Shown here: positions 46,653-58,470 of the stretch, piece by piece
Numbering within the stretch: position 1 is the first letter of the stretch
Layout of the letters: every line of letters starts with the position of its first letter
NCBI RefSeq assembly: GCF_901709675.1
Contig: NC_051094.1
Coordinates: 1,902,501-1,966,500 of the forward strand
From: Syngnathus acus
Lineage: Eukaryota; Chordata; Actinopteri; Syngnathiformes; Syngnathidae
Length of the DNA: 64,000 bases
Direction of reading: 5' to 3'
Notes under the pieces: generated by a model
Told to the model about the DNA's origin: nothing
Databases searched by the model: none
Seen by the model: only the letters and a program-made list of their open reading frames with translations
Program-made: the position numbers and the translations under genes

Positions 46653-49600
46653 GCTAAGTCACAGCTGTGCCTGATCTGTCCTTTGGGGCTCGAGGGGAAC
46701 ACGTCAAATGGGGGGGGGGGGGTTGTGGGAGTGCGCGTGAGTTGATTTGTACGACCGCGAGTGCGATGACTGACCATATCTCTTGGCATGTACTTACAGT
46801 AGGTGGGTTACCCAAACTATGTGTGTTTTACTGGCAGGGTTATAACATGTAGACAGGGTCAGACAAGCTATCAATCAAGTGCACAAAAGGTCACGGGCCC
46901 CCTAATGCTTGTGTGTCTGTATGCAATGCTAATGTCATCTGTTAAATAAAACTATGGAGGGATGATTTATCACAGAGTATTGATCTTTAAGACACATCCA
47001 ATCCACAATGAAGTAAAAAGTCTGAAATGTCTGATACTATGGAGATTTAATGAGACGCATGAGCACTCGGGTCACTTTGTGTCTGCTGTTATTATTAATG
47101 GCTGTGTTTTGATCCTGACCTCTAGATGCTGCTTTCGCTTAACGGTATCTGATGTTCTCGGTCGTGTTATCTCCACTCAAAAGGTGCAATACTTGTCTCG
47201 TACTTTGGCCGTATTTCTTTACCGGTTAGAGTAAATGTAAACTCCTCTGGGGAAATAAAAAGGCATTAAGTGAGTGAAATTAGTCAACTTCACATCCAAT
47301 TATGGAAACTTCTCACTGTTTATATCCTTGCGTCAGTCTCAACAAGAGGGGAGGGGGCACGTGCTGGACCAAAGCGGAAGATCCTCTTTTAACTTTTCCA
47401 CTTGAGTTCTCTGGTCGCTGAGCAAAGAGTCTTGACCTTTCGTCCTACCGTTCTTTTTCATTCCCTCTCTGTGTATGTGTATTAGGTCCGCTCCCCCCCA
47501 TCGGCCTCCCCATCCCCATGTCGGACCGGAGCGAGGCCTCTGTGACCTGCAGCTGTGTTTACTGTCAACACAGACTAGTGTTAGGACAGCTGGGAGAACA
47601 AGAGAAGGCCAGACAGTAGAGCGCATGAGCGCACATAGCCAGGGCAGCATATGCTAAACACGCTCATGCATACAAGTGTTTAAAAAGAAAAAAAATCTAA
47701 CATCAAGATGCGCTCCCACAATGAATTAATCCAAATAATGATATGATATCAAATGTTATGACATCTCAGAGCCATCCGAAGGTTTTCCGTTTATATGGGC
47801 CCAAAACGGTGTTGCGTCACTGCCACCTTTTTTTGTGTTGCTGTTTTAAGAAGAGGTGTTGAAGGCATCAGAGCTCGGGTGGCACACCTTAGGAAGGTCG
47901 TGCCCTGCTTCATTACACTCCACTCAGCAGACCAAATGTCAGATAACACTTGTATTTATTTGCACAAGTGCCGGTAAGAATGTGAGAACATCACTTCACT
48001 TGGGATGTCTCATTCGAAAACATCTCGTCTCTTCCTCTACTCATCGGACAAAGTCTGGGACGGATTCTGATTCACACACTCTGCATCCTGCCTTCCGTGA
48101 CCGGCCACACACACTTTGAGCTCTTAATGTGTTTCGTGGGAGATTACAAAGTTGCGGTATGGCTCTCCACATGTGTCATGTCAAGCCTGTGAGAGAGGAA
48201 GCTCCACCGGGGGGGGGGGGGGGGAATTCCCGTCTCATGCATGCCTTATCGTCAGATCATAAACAATGTGGCCGGTGGCTGTTGACCATTCTATTGATGC
48301 TGGAGAAAGATATTGACATCAGCATCACGCAGATGCAGCTGGCTTTTAATATGCAATCAGATATTCTAATCATTATTGTCAATCCGCAGATCTATGTTTT
48401 TTTATGTATTTAAAAAATAAATACTAAGCCACGTTCAAGAACAACGTCAGGTAGTTAGAAAAAAAAAAACGAGGACAGCACTATGTTACCTGGCCTTATA
48501 GGGACGAGAAATTAAATGGGGGAAATGAATAATACCAACAATTCCAAATCCAGGACAATTTGGATAAGTTACCAAATTAAGTCGATTGTTGTGGGTTGAG
48601 TGGGTCGGGGTGATAAAAAAAAAAATAACGATGAAAATGGTTAGCTAATCCTTTTAGAGCATCCCATTCGTTGAAAAAGACAAAATGTCCGCCCAAAAAC
48701 AATTCACTCAAAACATAAATTACATGTATGCCAACTTGTTTCACAAAATCCATTTGTGTTGGTTTATATTATGTCATCAACATGACCTAGTTTTTGTGCG
48801 TGTGTGAACAGCGACGTATAAAAAATAAATTTGAGCCCATGTCTAAGTGGCCACTCTTTGAAATCCATTCAACAAGAGTGAGCTGGTCAACCCTTTAAAA
48901 AGGTATTGACACTCCCTCATTGCTATTGACACAAGGTATCAGGCGCCGAGGAGAGCCATCCTGAGAGGATATCGACATCCTGTTTTTCATGCCATTGATG
49001 CACACGCCGACATGTCCACAAAAGCCGCTCAACCCACATACCTCTCCGTCACCTGTGACAGAAAGCTCCTGTGTTCTCCTTCAGTCTGTTTCCACACTCA
49101 CTTTCACTATGGTATGGTTTCCATGGAAACAGAGCTTGTATGTGTTCGCTCGAGAACGTATGTGCTGGGAATACTGTAACAAGTGTGAGTTATTAGCTTT
49201 TTTTGGTCACAATTTATCTCACACTTGTGCTCGTGTTTCTGTCTCTTGCTCTCCGGCCCTCCATCACTGAAAGTCAACCGGTGTGTGAAGCAATCAATAT
49301 CATTAATCAACACAACTCAACAGCACTCAGCTCTGCAGGGAGAGATGAAGAGGCACGGGGGAATGTCAACATGCCGGCCTGGAGTCGTCTTAAGCAATGA
49401 TACATATCACACATCACAGGGATGAGGGCAGAGACAAAGAATGGGAGACGGAGCGGGCCCGGAGAGGCAGACTGAGCGAGACAGATCGCGGCGGGATAGA
49501 AAGATGCATTGTGGGAAGCGGCGGCAAACAAGCCAGCGCCAGTAGAAGAAAAAAATAAAATAACTTGAGCTGGAGAGATATAGGAGTTATTACTCGGTTG

Positions 49601-50014
49601 TCACCTACAGTATAAAATCCCATATGACATCAGAAGTGGAGTAGTGACGCTCATTTGTCTGACTCACTGTGAGATAGCCGTACAGTCAATACGCAGTGCG
49701 CAGTCCCTATGACACCATCTACTGGAGAGATGAAACCACATGTACCTTCTCATTAATGCATGCTGACCATCATCCAGACAGATGACATTCACAGTACAGC
49801 ATGACGAAGAACATAGAAAATATCCCGGCGCTGTCAATCTGTCAGTGAGCATGTATGTAAAAAATATTCACCTACATATACGTCATCTAGCAAACAGTCA
49901 TATCATGTCACAATAATATTTAAAAAAACATTTTGTTGATATGGTTTGAGGTATGGCAAAGTCATTTGGCTTGATCAATCATGTTGGCTATAAAAAGTCA
50001 CTGATAGTTTCGTG
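46653..50014. other. Gene-free stretch
   Basis: Contains G13 (46710-46722) and G16 (48209-48224). The ORFs on both strands overlap and lack domains. A CTCF-like match lies near 49710-49725 on the minus strand. Confidence 0.5.
48209..48224. repeat. Poly-G run (16 G)
   Basis: Longest G homopolymer of the window. Confidence 0.9.
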
Positions 50015-50310
50015 CGCTGGTGTCAAACTCAAGGCCCGGGGCCCAGATATGGCCCGCCACATCATTTTATGTGGCCGGTGATGAGAAACTGTGCATCAAA
50101 TGTATGTCTCATTACTAAAATTGCAAATTGTCTTCACTTTTAAAAATCATCTTTTTGAAATATTTGAAAAGATTCCATCTGGTTTGAAAATGAATTATTT
50201 TTCAGTTTGTTTACTGTATATAATATGAGGCGTTCATACATTTATTTGGGTTGACAGTCATAATAATAAAAAATTAAATACATGCAACACAAATATATTT
50301 TTAAAAAAAT
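50015..50310 (+). mobile_element. hAT-like element, left-end fragment (GTGTCAAACTCAAGGCCC type)
   Basis: The left end GGTGTCAAACTCAAGGCCC followed by GGCCCGCCACATCATTTTATGTGGCC matches a widespread vertebrate, especially teleost, hAT-type repeat whose consensus starts CAGTGGTGTCAAACTC. The downstream AT-rich interior (GTTTGAAAATGAATTATTTT, then a GAGGCGTTCATACATTTATTTGGG-like block in pieces) also fits. The matching right terminus (GAGTTTGACACC) was not found, so the element is truncated or diverged on the right, and the right boundary is approximate. Confidence 0.6.
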
Positions 50311-50831
50311 TCTTTGAGCAAACACTGAGGCAGATTAGGAAGCAAAGCTGAGTTGTTGAAAACATGGTAAACATTCATGTAAGTGTCACCCAACGCAAAA
50401 AAAACATTTCCATTTAGGAAATATGATTTCTTGGCTTTTGGCTTACTTGCTGTAAAAAAAAATAAAAACATTGAAAGGATTAACGGATTAACAAGTGTCT
50501 CGCTGTAGTCGTTGAGCGCTGAAGAACACTCCTTTGACACGTCTCACTTCCACTTCTTGACATAACAGCACTTGGCAAAAACGTAACAGAATACCACAAA
50601 TTAGAGCGAAGGGGAGTCGAAAGGAAACAGGGAACAAGCTAAACCGTAGTAACAAAACATAAGTTCAGCTTTTTAAAGTTCTGTGAAACGGTTTTGGAAG
50701 GCAAGAAATAAATGAGTCAAATAGTGACAGTAAAACTCAAGACCAAGATGTTATAATATTTTCCAATATGGCTGCCAAAATAAAAGCTATGCCTACACGA
50801 TGACCCACTAATAACTAATAGGATGGGTGAG
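50311..50831. other. Unique stretch, no gene seen
   Basis: AT-rich DNA between two hAT-type elements. A minus ORF at 50301-50540 has no recognisable domain. Confidence 0.5.
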
Positions 50832-51046
50832 CAGGGGTGTCCAGACTTGGTCCTCGAGGGCCGCTGTGCTGCATGTTTCAGATGCTTCCCTTCTCCATCA
50901 CTTCTGATTCAAATTATTATTATCTGCAGGATTGTTATCATGCGACTTCAAACCTCGCTGGTAAAATTGAATCAGGTGCGTTGGACGGGGGAAACATCGC
51001 AAAATCCTGGATTGCGGCCCTCGAGGACCAGCGTTGGGCATCTCTG
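50832..51046. mobile_element. hAT-type MITE (CAGGGGTGTCC ends)
   Basis: The left terminus is CAGGGGTGTCCAGACTTGGT, then CCTCGAGGGCCGC. The right terminus, read on the other strand, is CAGAGATGCCCAACGCTGGT, then CCTCGAGGGCCGC. The last 16 bases of each arm are identical and the outer 18 have about seven differences. The interior of about 145 bases contains CTGATTCAAATTA and TTGAATCAGGTGCGTTGG, typical of this fish MITE family. It has no transposase frame. Flanking eight-base strings (TGGGTGAG and CTCGATAG) do not match, so the target duplication has decayed or an end has moved. Confidence 0.75.
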
Positions 51047-53133
51047 CTCGATAGATTTCAACAGTGGAATGTTCTACTCGTCCTTACAAATCAAATTTAG
51101 TTTCTTCCCGATTTACAAATCTGCTGCACCATTTTACATTTCTGCTGATCTCACCTGAAGCACACAAAATCGGTGTGGAGATGACAGCACTTGTGGTCCA
51201 AGGCTGTAAGTTTAGATGGGAACGTGGGTAGGTGAGCATGTCAGTTTATGTCACTGGTGTGGGATCAGTTCCATTTTGCCCGAAATCAGATCTAGGGATT
51301 GTCCAACCTTGGCAGAGGTCTATTTGAGACTTTGTTTTCTATTGTCTGATGACTCTTTAACCCCAAAAGTTCATATCTGCACCATTGGTCCACACATTCT
51401 CAGAGAGCGAGTAGAACGCTCTGTGACAGATTTGGAGACTTGTTTGTTTATTTCCACTAAAGTGCGCAAGACCAAACACTTTGTCGCATTAATATGCAGC
51501 ATCAACGCGGGAGGAGGGAGAGGCGGGGAGCCGGAGCAGGAGAAAAGGCAGAGATGGAAGTACGGAGACAGACCTTCTTGCGCTGCTGCTCGGCTCGGCA
51601 GATTATTTTAAGACTGATTGAGACGCCAACGTCAGACGGATTGGGAGCGTGAAGGCAATCAGCAGAAAGATAAGGTGCTGTTACCTGAAGACGCAGCACT
51701 GTGCTGGCTGTTTGGGTAGTCCTCCCTGCACGGTCTGATAACAGCTTACTTTTAATGACCAGTGAAAGCTGGCAGGAGATGGACACTAAACAGATCAACC
51801 TCTCCTCCCCTCCAGCTGCGCCTGGCTCTGCTCACCAGATATAACCACCACCACCACTCCTCTTCTCATTCCTTCCATCCATTTCTCTTATACCATATCG
51901 CTCCATCCTACTATCCACCTATCCCTTAAGCAAGACTAAAATAAAGTGTGCCAACATCTCCTCCAGTCAAGTGCCATAACATGTATCAGAATCCAAACAA
52001 TTCTCGTATATTTTCCTCGGAGATGCTTCTTTTGCAACCGTTAGGCGTGCCGACAAGAGTCATAAACACGGGCACACAAAAAGCATTCTCTTTAAGTCCT
52101 TCACGTTAAAAAGGTAGCCACTCGTCTTGGTGGATTACAATTATACGGGGATTCTCCTGCAGGCTAATGTGTGCTATTCGGATACAAGGAAGTTTAATGT
52201 AAGTACAATACCGGGGCTCTCGGTGGCTTCGTCAGCCGCAGATTAACGCGGCTTTCGCCCGACGCTTGCCCTCACCTTTGGCTTTTTTTTTTTTGCTCCC
52301 CTCAAATCGTACAAAACGTTCTTGCTAATTTTCCCTCCTCTCCATCGCTTAGCGAGCTGTCGTCCAATGGCATAACTCTCGGCAACACCTCGCAGCCTGC
52401 AGGCCGAGTAAGCTGATAGGCTGTCAGGGGTCATCTGCCAGTGAGTGATTGGCTTAATGGTTGAGGCCAAGGCCTGGGTTGAAGAGCCAATGAAGAAAAG
52501 CAGTCGGGTCTGTGCCCTCTCGTGGACACATTTCTCCAGGGATCGAACTTATATTGCGTTTTGTTATTTGGATTTGGATTTGATTAGCTCAGTCAAAAAC
52601 AAAGAGACATTAAAAAATATAGGAAAAAGTCAATTGAAAAGGTGTCAGGTGAAGCTACAACTTAATAAAAATAAGGCCCCCATTTTTTCTAAACAAAATA
52701 AACATACTTTAACAAAGAAAACCATCAAAGTGCCAACAAACAGTAAAATGATTATTTTTAAACAAAAACAAACTTACTGAATTAAAATGTTTCCAGCAGA
52801 GTCAGAAAAAATGTACAATACTTCTAAACTTAAATTTATGGTTCATGTATTCATTTTGTGCTTGAAGCTAAAAATTCTTTTTAATGACGTAATTGAACCA
52901 CAAATGTTCCGAATATTTTCAAAATTATTCCACAAATCTACACATTTCTGAACAAAAATGATGAAAATATAACTACAGCTGACACTTGGAGATTCTACAT
53001 CTGGCTGGCTGAAGATTCTTAACATCTCTGTCATCTTTCCTCCTTCCTTCCGTCTCATTCTTTTTATGCCCACAACCCCCTTGCCCTAACCCCGTCTTTG
53101 TATAACACAGTTCTGACATCAAAGAAGCAGAAT
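51047..53133. other. Gene-free stretch
   Basis: Unique DNA. The ORFs at 51216-51611 and 52445-52780 have no recognisable domain, and the latter is a lysine/asparagine-rich frame in AT-rich sequence. Confidence 0.5.
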
Positions 53134-53545
53134 TCAAAGTCAAAGTCAAAGTCAAAGTCAGCTTTATTGTCAATCCCTTCATATGTCAAGACACACAAAG
53201 AAACCGAAATTCCGTTTCCTCCATCCCACGGTGACGAGACATACAAGTAGGCGACACAAAACAAAAACAAGAAGGCACAAACCACAAATAATAAATAAAA
53301 TAAAATAAAATGAGCGATGAATAAAAACAGACCAATAACCCATCGAATATGAGGGGCAAAACCGAGCCAGTGAGCATACAGCAAGAACAGGACGCTACGC
53401 TGAAAGGGGGAGCGAGTTCAGGATCCTAACAGCCTGGAGTACGAAGCTGTTGGAAAGTCTGGTGGTAAAATTATTAATCCTACCAGAGTCACACTGCTCC
53501 GAGTGTAGGGATCAAGAACCAGGTCATGATAGATGGAGGTGGAAA
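53134..53545 (-). mobile_element. LINE 3' end: ORF2 C-terminus, 3' UTR and short-repeat tail
   Basis: Read on the minus strand, a frame ends at TAG 53395-53397 with SGRINNFTTRLSNSFVLQAV then RILNSLPLSA. The NSFxxQAVRxLN pattern is the classic end of the reverse-transcriptase ORF of CR1/L2/Rex-type LINEs. About 240 bases of 3' UTR follow, ending CAATAAAGCTGACTTT with a (GACTTT)4 tail (53135-53160). Upstream, about 40 codons back, the frame meets a TGA, and the adjacent frame continues with DPYTR-like residues, suggesting a frameshift. No endonuclease or RT core is present, so this is a 5'-truncated dead copy. The copy at 15077-15323 is its sister, in the opposite orientation. Confidence 0.85.
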
Positions 53546-55476
53546 GACAGAAGAAGGAAAATGGATGGGGGATGATAATGACAACATTAAGAAGCTTGAG
53601 TGGAGAGCTCCAGTAGTCGACTCATCTTAAAGAATAAAACAGGTCTCGCACACGATGGCCTTATAGCACATATCGCTGCCATGTAAATGTGTTTTAACAC
53701 GTGAGTTTGAACATAACGGTCCTAGGAAGACACTGTAACACTATAGAAACAATACAAACAGCACATGTATGAGATAATGAGTCACAAAAACAGACGGCTA
53801 GCGGCCACACCTGTGCCTATGCAATCACACGTAGCATTTAGCCAATGAATCATCCACCCACTCAAACGACCACGCCGTACTTTGCCAGATTTTCCATATG
53901 TGGAGTCAAGGTGTAGGTGTTAATGAGCTGAGCAACACATGGAATCACGTTGCTGTATGGCTCCATAAGCGGCTACTTGTCTACGATATTCGGCGGTGGT
54001 GGATCGTCAGGTAAATAGCCTTCAGAAACACGTTATGTCAAAGAGAAAAAAAAATTTGAGGGAATAGTGACTGATCAATCAAATAATAATCATATAAAAT
54101 AAAATGATAAAAATAATAAAACAAATATTAAAAATATAAAGGTTGGCATTGGTTGTGTCATATAAGCAGCATTTTTTATCCAGAAAATCATATTTAATAT
54201 AAACAAAGAGATGGAATTTGGTCTAAAGAAAATTAGCTGTTTTGGTTGGAATCGCAAGATTAGCGAGACCGACAATGTCGTGTTGTGAGTACGACATAAC
54301 GACATCAGTCTACGGACAAAACCTGTAGACTGACCTCATGAATTCCTGCTTTGACAAGGCCGTAATGCCTGGGAATACAACCCCTAGCCTAGCAAGAAAT
54401 CTGACACAACAGGAAATCGTTTTACAGATTTCTTCCTTCGGGGCTTGAGAGGCAAATAACTGTCACTTTCGTTTAGGTTTGCCTTCGCCCCCAGTGCCTG
54501 GTCAACAATTTGTAGAAGGGGACCTCTCTTCTAAAAATTGTTTTTAATATGGGACCGAGTGTAATGGAGCAAGGAGACATGCGCGTTTGGGAGTATAAGG
54601 TATCGTCACAAAAATCGCTCCAGGTTGGCTTTGTGGGAGTCTAATGCTCCTAAGCTCTTTCTAGCCCCTTTTTACTGGTTTTGGCATTTATTAGATTTTA
54701 TGCTGTGCACTTAATCTTTATTGGGCTTTACACAACGAACTGACCGCGACTGACTAGCAACCCGGGGAAACTAAAGATTGACCTCTTGCTCTTTCACTGC
54801 TACCAAACCCCAGTCTTGCTCTTTATTAAAATAATACAGTGTAACATGTGCACGTGAATTAAAATGATACGGTCAAAGCACACAGTCAAGCAATGTCTAA
54901 CTGCAGTTACATTAAATGTAAATCCACTTTAAAACTCCTGCAACTTGAAATAATTTTGCAATTATTGTATTTTTTGTGAACTTTTTTTTCCAAATGTAAA
55001 GTTATATAAAGTATTTTGGGGTACATTTCACTGAAATCTGAAAGTTTAAATTTGTAGTATGGTCACACTCGTCATGATCTGAATTTTTGGGAATCATTTG
55101 GTTTTGGGTTTGACTCTGAAATGGCAAATGATTAGAAATATTCTTTTATTTTTCGAGGAAAAAATATGTATGTACGATTAACAAAGAGGTACACACAAAT
55201 GCCGCCACCATTTTCTTTTTTTCTTTGTCTGGCATTTGTAATTCACTTTGTGTGTAAATGTATGAAAAGCATACGAGAGAGCAAAGTGAAGGGAAAAACT
55301 AACACTGAGGATGAGATGCAGCCGGAAGCCTGTAAAGCCCGGTGACCGAGGTCAACGCTCTCAGATACACGTCACTAAGAGGAGCTATAAAAGTTCAAGA
55401 GGAGGTGTCTTTGTCAGCCTAGAGGAAATAAACTCCAGCTTTACTATACAAGGACATCAGCATCGAACGCACGGGA
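53546..55476. other. Gene-free stretch, AT-rich
   Basis: Unique. A small hairpin CAGTCTAC...GTAGACTG sits at 54308-54333. No exon or transposon end was recognised. Confidence 0.5.
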
Positions 55477-55500
55477 GCCGGCCGGCCGGCCAGCCAGCCG
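55477..55500. repeat. (GGCC)n / CCAG tract
   Basis: GCCGGCCGGCCGGCC followed by AGCCAGCCG. Similar to the pure tract at 2606-2625. Confidence 0.85.
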
Positions 55501-55889
55501 GGGCTGCGTAACAACAACAAGCAACAAGGACAAAAAAAATCTACATCAATCATTCAAGGACACAAGCGCCACATCTTCCAACAATTTGTCCATGAAGCTT
55601 TTGCATCCAAGCACACGCTCACATAATCACTTCCACTCTCAACGCTAACCGGAGAAAGGATGTTTGTGGTGGGATTTCACACCATGACGCGTCCGCATCC
55701 AACGACATGTTCCAGAGAGCTGAACCATAATGAGAGGTTAACAAGAAATGACTTCTCTTCTACTCTCCGGGGAGATTCGATCAAATGCTTTCACACACAA
55801 GTCCGAATATTTCACATGAGCACACCCTTGCGAGAAACCTCTCCCCGTGCGGCCGGCGTAAACAAGCCACGACGCGGGGGCTGTTCATC

Positions 55890-56260
55890 ATGGCTTATTG
55901 GTGTATGTACATGGCGAAGGTTTGCTGGAACATGATTGGTTAGTGCATTCATCAATCTGATAGCGATCAGTCCCATTTCGAGGAGATAAATCATTAGCTC
56001 CGCAGGGGCAAATGCTTGGCACGCCAGATAGTGATTATTGATGGGTTAATCCCAACTTCATGGCTTTGCATTCAGGCAATGGCCTAAAGGTCTATCATGC
56101 AAAATGTTATTGTCGCCTTTGTATTAAGACTTTTTAGCAAACCAGTGTAATCATATTAATTATATTCTAGCAGTGACCTGACAACATTTTTGATCGTGCA
56201 GGTTTTAAAGAGACATATGTCCTGCATTATATTTTGAGTGTTGCATTCCAAATCCTATCA
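55890..56260. promoter_or_regulatory. Enhancer-like unique block (candidate CNE)
   Basis: Repeat-free for 370 bases with dense AT-core words: AACATGATTGGTTAG (CCAAT-type), CATCAATCTGATAG, GATAAATCATTAGC, GTGATTATTGATGGG, GGGTTAATCCC (a bicoid/OTX-type TAATCC palindrome), TTTGCATTCAGG, AATCATATTAATTATATTC. No open frame of note spans it. This is the most enhancer-like texture in the right half, but conservation must be tested. Confidence 0.35.
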
Positions 56261-57779
56261 CAGTCTTCTGGGTTATTTTTTCCCCCTCATTGAATCACTT
56301 GTGTGTAGCCACCCATTGGCCTCGTTCTCCCCCTCTCGTCGTCCAAGTGATGTTTTGCAGAAGTGCTTTTAAAAGCCCCAGAGGGTAAATAGTGCTTGGA
56401 AAGTAAACAGAAATGAGCTGACCTTGCCAGAGTTTTTGGCTCTTGACAGGGGAACGGCTTTAAGACTTCAAGCGGCAAGGGTCACATCTATAAACACATT
56501 CATTCCAATGCCAACAATTCATAGAGAAAGCAAACAAGTTCCTGGCAGAGGAGAAATAATGAAAACTCCAGAGAGAATGGGAAAGAATCAAAATGAACGG
56601 CCAGAGTGGGAAACGTTACAGGGGGTGGTTGATTCAAGCCATGAAGATGAAATAGTAAGCACCTGCACTCCACAAAAATCTATTTAACGCAGAATATAAA
56701 TCGCCTGGATTCTGTTTTTGGTTTAGCCCAACGAGAGTTCAGACATCTATTAAACACAAATGGAACGACGCCACACCCCTAAAGACAATCCAGTGAGAAA
56801 TCTTCTCATACATTGCAAAAATATATACGAGCTTTCTTCCGGGTGGCCCCGAGGACACCCTTCAAGCAGACAACCAATACGTCTTTAGGTTATGGTCTGA
56901 ACTTGACCATGTGGGCAGCAAGCAGGGGCCTCCAAAATGTTGTCCTCTAAACTTCTCGCGAGCTCTTTCCCTCCGCCTTAAAAAAAAAAAAGCTGATGGG
57001 TTCAGCCGGGGATGGCAACAGCTCCCGCGGCTGTGTTTATTCAGCTTTAAGAGAAGGCAGTTTAGCAGGTGCATGCCGCTGTAAGTACAACCGCAATCCA
57101 GCGCTAAGAGGATTAAAAGCTAGGATGATATCTTTCTAGTAAATAACGCTTCACTGGAAAGAAAATACAGCAATAATGGAGCTCTTCTCATTCCCTCAGC
57201 TTCATCCTCTTTGCATTGGAAGACAAAAAGTAAGTGAGAAGGAGGGAGAGAATGAGTTTATATGAACTGGGAAAAAAAACACAGGTGTTAAGCTTCTCCA
57301 AACTAGCCTGAGTAATGGGGTTCTGTTTGGAGGGTGTGGAGCCGGCGGATAAACACCATGCTGGTCGATAGATTTGCCTCCTCCTACTCTCTAATCCCAA
57401 CAGCGTTTGCAAAAGAGTATGCAATATAAGCATGAGAAGCGGCTCAAACGTATACTAACTTCTCACATGGAACTCCATTCAGGGACAAGCTAAGCTTTGG
57501 CGCGCTATCGCTTTCCAAACTGGCAGGGATACTCATAGCTAAGTGGAGATGAATCATTGAGGGCTTCATTTCCATCATCTGAATGGGCCCAAGAATCACA
57601 GTAGGGGGATGCCAAGGCAAGAAAATGCCTTATATTTATTCCCTATCCCCCACTTGATGTTAAGTAACAGCGAGACGATATTGGACTTAGTGTGGAAATG
57701 ATCTGGATGAAGCAATATAACAGCAGGAAATCCATGCGTAACTGTCCCTTTCTTCTACTATGAGTTATTTCCTGTATTT
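56261..57779. other. Gene-free stretch
   Basis: Unique DNA with an A11 run near 56980. The ORFs at 56424-56687 and 57188-57433 lack recognisable domains. Confidence 0.5.
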
Positions 57780-58110
57780 AAGGGGTGACCAAACTGTGGC
57801 CCCGGGGGCCATTTGCGGCCCACAGTCCCTTTTCTCCTTCATCCCTATTTACTGTCAAGCTTTCTCAACATGCCAAGATGCTGATAACTAAAATAGTAAC
57901 AAATGGGCTCTTTTAATACAATTAACATATATGATAAATCTATCAGTATTAAGGCAACAATATTTTCTGACACCTTCTGCTCCGCGTGAACCTATTACAT
58001 TAATGTCTTCATTACTGATTGGTTGCCTGGCCAACCACACACAAAGTGTTTGCTTTATCAGATTTAACAGAAAGCAGTATTTCAAAAGTAACATAGAAAC
58101 AACATATATA

Positions 58111-58180
58111 TACACTACCGTTCAAAAGTTTGGGGTCACAAAATTGTTTGGGTGACCCCAAACTTTTGAACGGTAGTGTA
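58111..58180. mobile_element. Tc1-like terminal-repeat palindrome, copy 1
   Basis: Perfect 29-base arms (TACACTACCGTTCAAAAGTT then TGGGGTCAC) around a 12-base loop AAAATTGTTTGG. The arm matches the terminal repeat of a Tc1-like transposon widespread in fishes and reported as shared with lampreys. The whole 70 bases look like two fused transposon ends with the body deleted. TA borders both ends, as expected for Tc1/mariner insertion. Confidence 0.8.
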
Positions 58181-58344
58181 AGTATTATTATAATAAAATA
58201 TTATGAATTAAATATTATAAATTATATCTTATATTTGTATAAGATTATATATAATCTATGAATATAAGTATACATATATATTATAAGATTTTTTACACAG
58301 AAGATTATATATATAATCTATAAATAATTATCTAAATAAATATA
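58181..58344. repeat. AT-rich spacer with internal duplication
   Basis: Almost pure A/T. Two related segments, near 58241-58270 and 58300-58328, both read AGATTATATA...TAATCTAT, each itself palindromic. Confidence 0.6.
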
Positions 58345-58414
58345 TACACTACCGTTCAAAAGTTTGGGGTCACCCAAACAATTTTGTGACCCCAAACTTT
58401 TGAACGGTAGTGTA
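58345..58414. mobile_element. Tc1-like terminal-repeat palindrome, copy 2 (inverted)
   Basis: Same 29-base arms as copy 1 with the loop CCAAACAATTTT, the exact reverse complement of copy 1's loop. The two 70-base units are therefore perfect reverse complements of each other. TA borders are present. Confidence 0.8.
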
Positions 58415-58470
58415 AGTGCTGGACTTTTAAAATATTCCCCTCTGTGAGGAAAACTATTTGGACACCCCTG

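Larger units (their letters stand above)
57780..58470. mobile_element. Non-autonomous hAT-like element carrying two Tc1-like palindromes
   Basis: The left end reads AAGGGGTGACCAAACTGTGG then CCCCGGGGGCCATTTGCGGCC in part. The right end, on the other strand, reads CAGGGGTGTCCAAATAG. The arms match over about 14 bases with two differences, and the GGCCATTTGCGGCC block is typical of a common vertebrate hAT-type repeat. The eight bases before (CTGTATTT) and after (CTGTATGT) match 7 of 8, as an aged hAT target duplication should. The 691-base body has no transposase. Two 70-base Tc1-like palindromes (58111-58180, 58345-58414) lie inside, so they either inserted into it or were carried with it. Confidence 0.8.
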
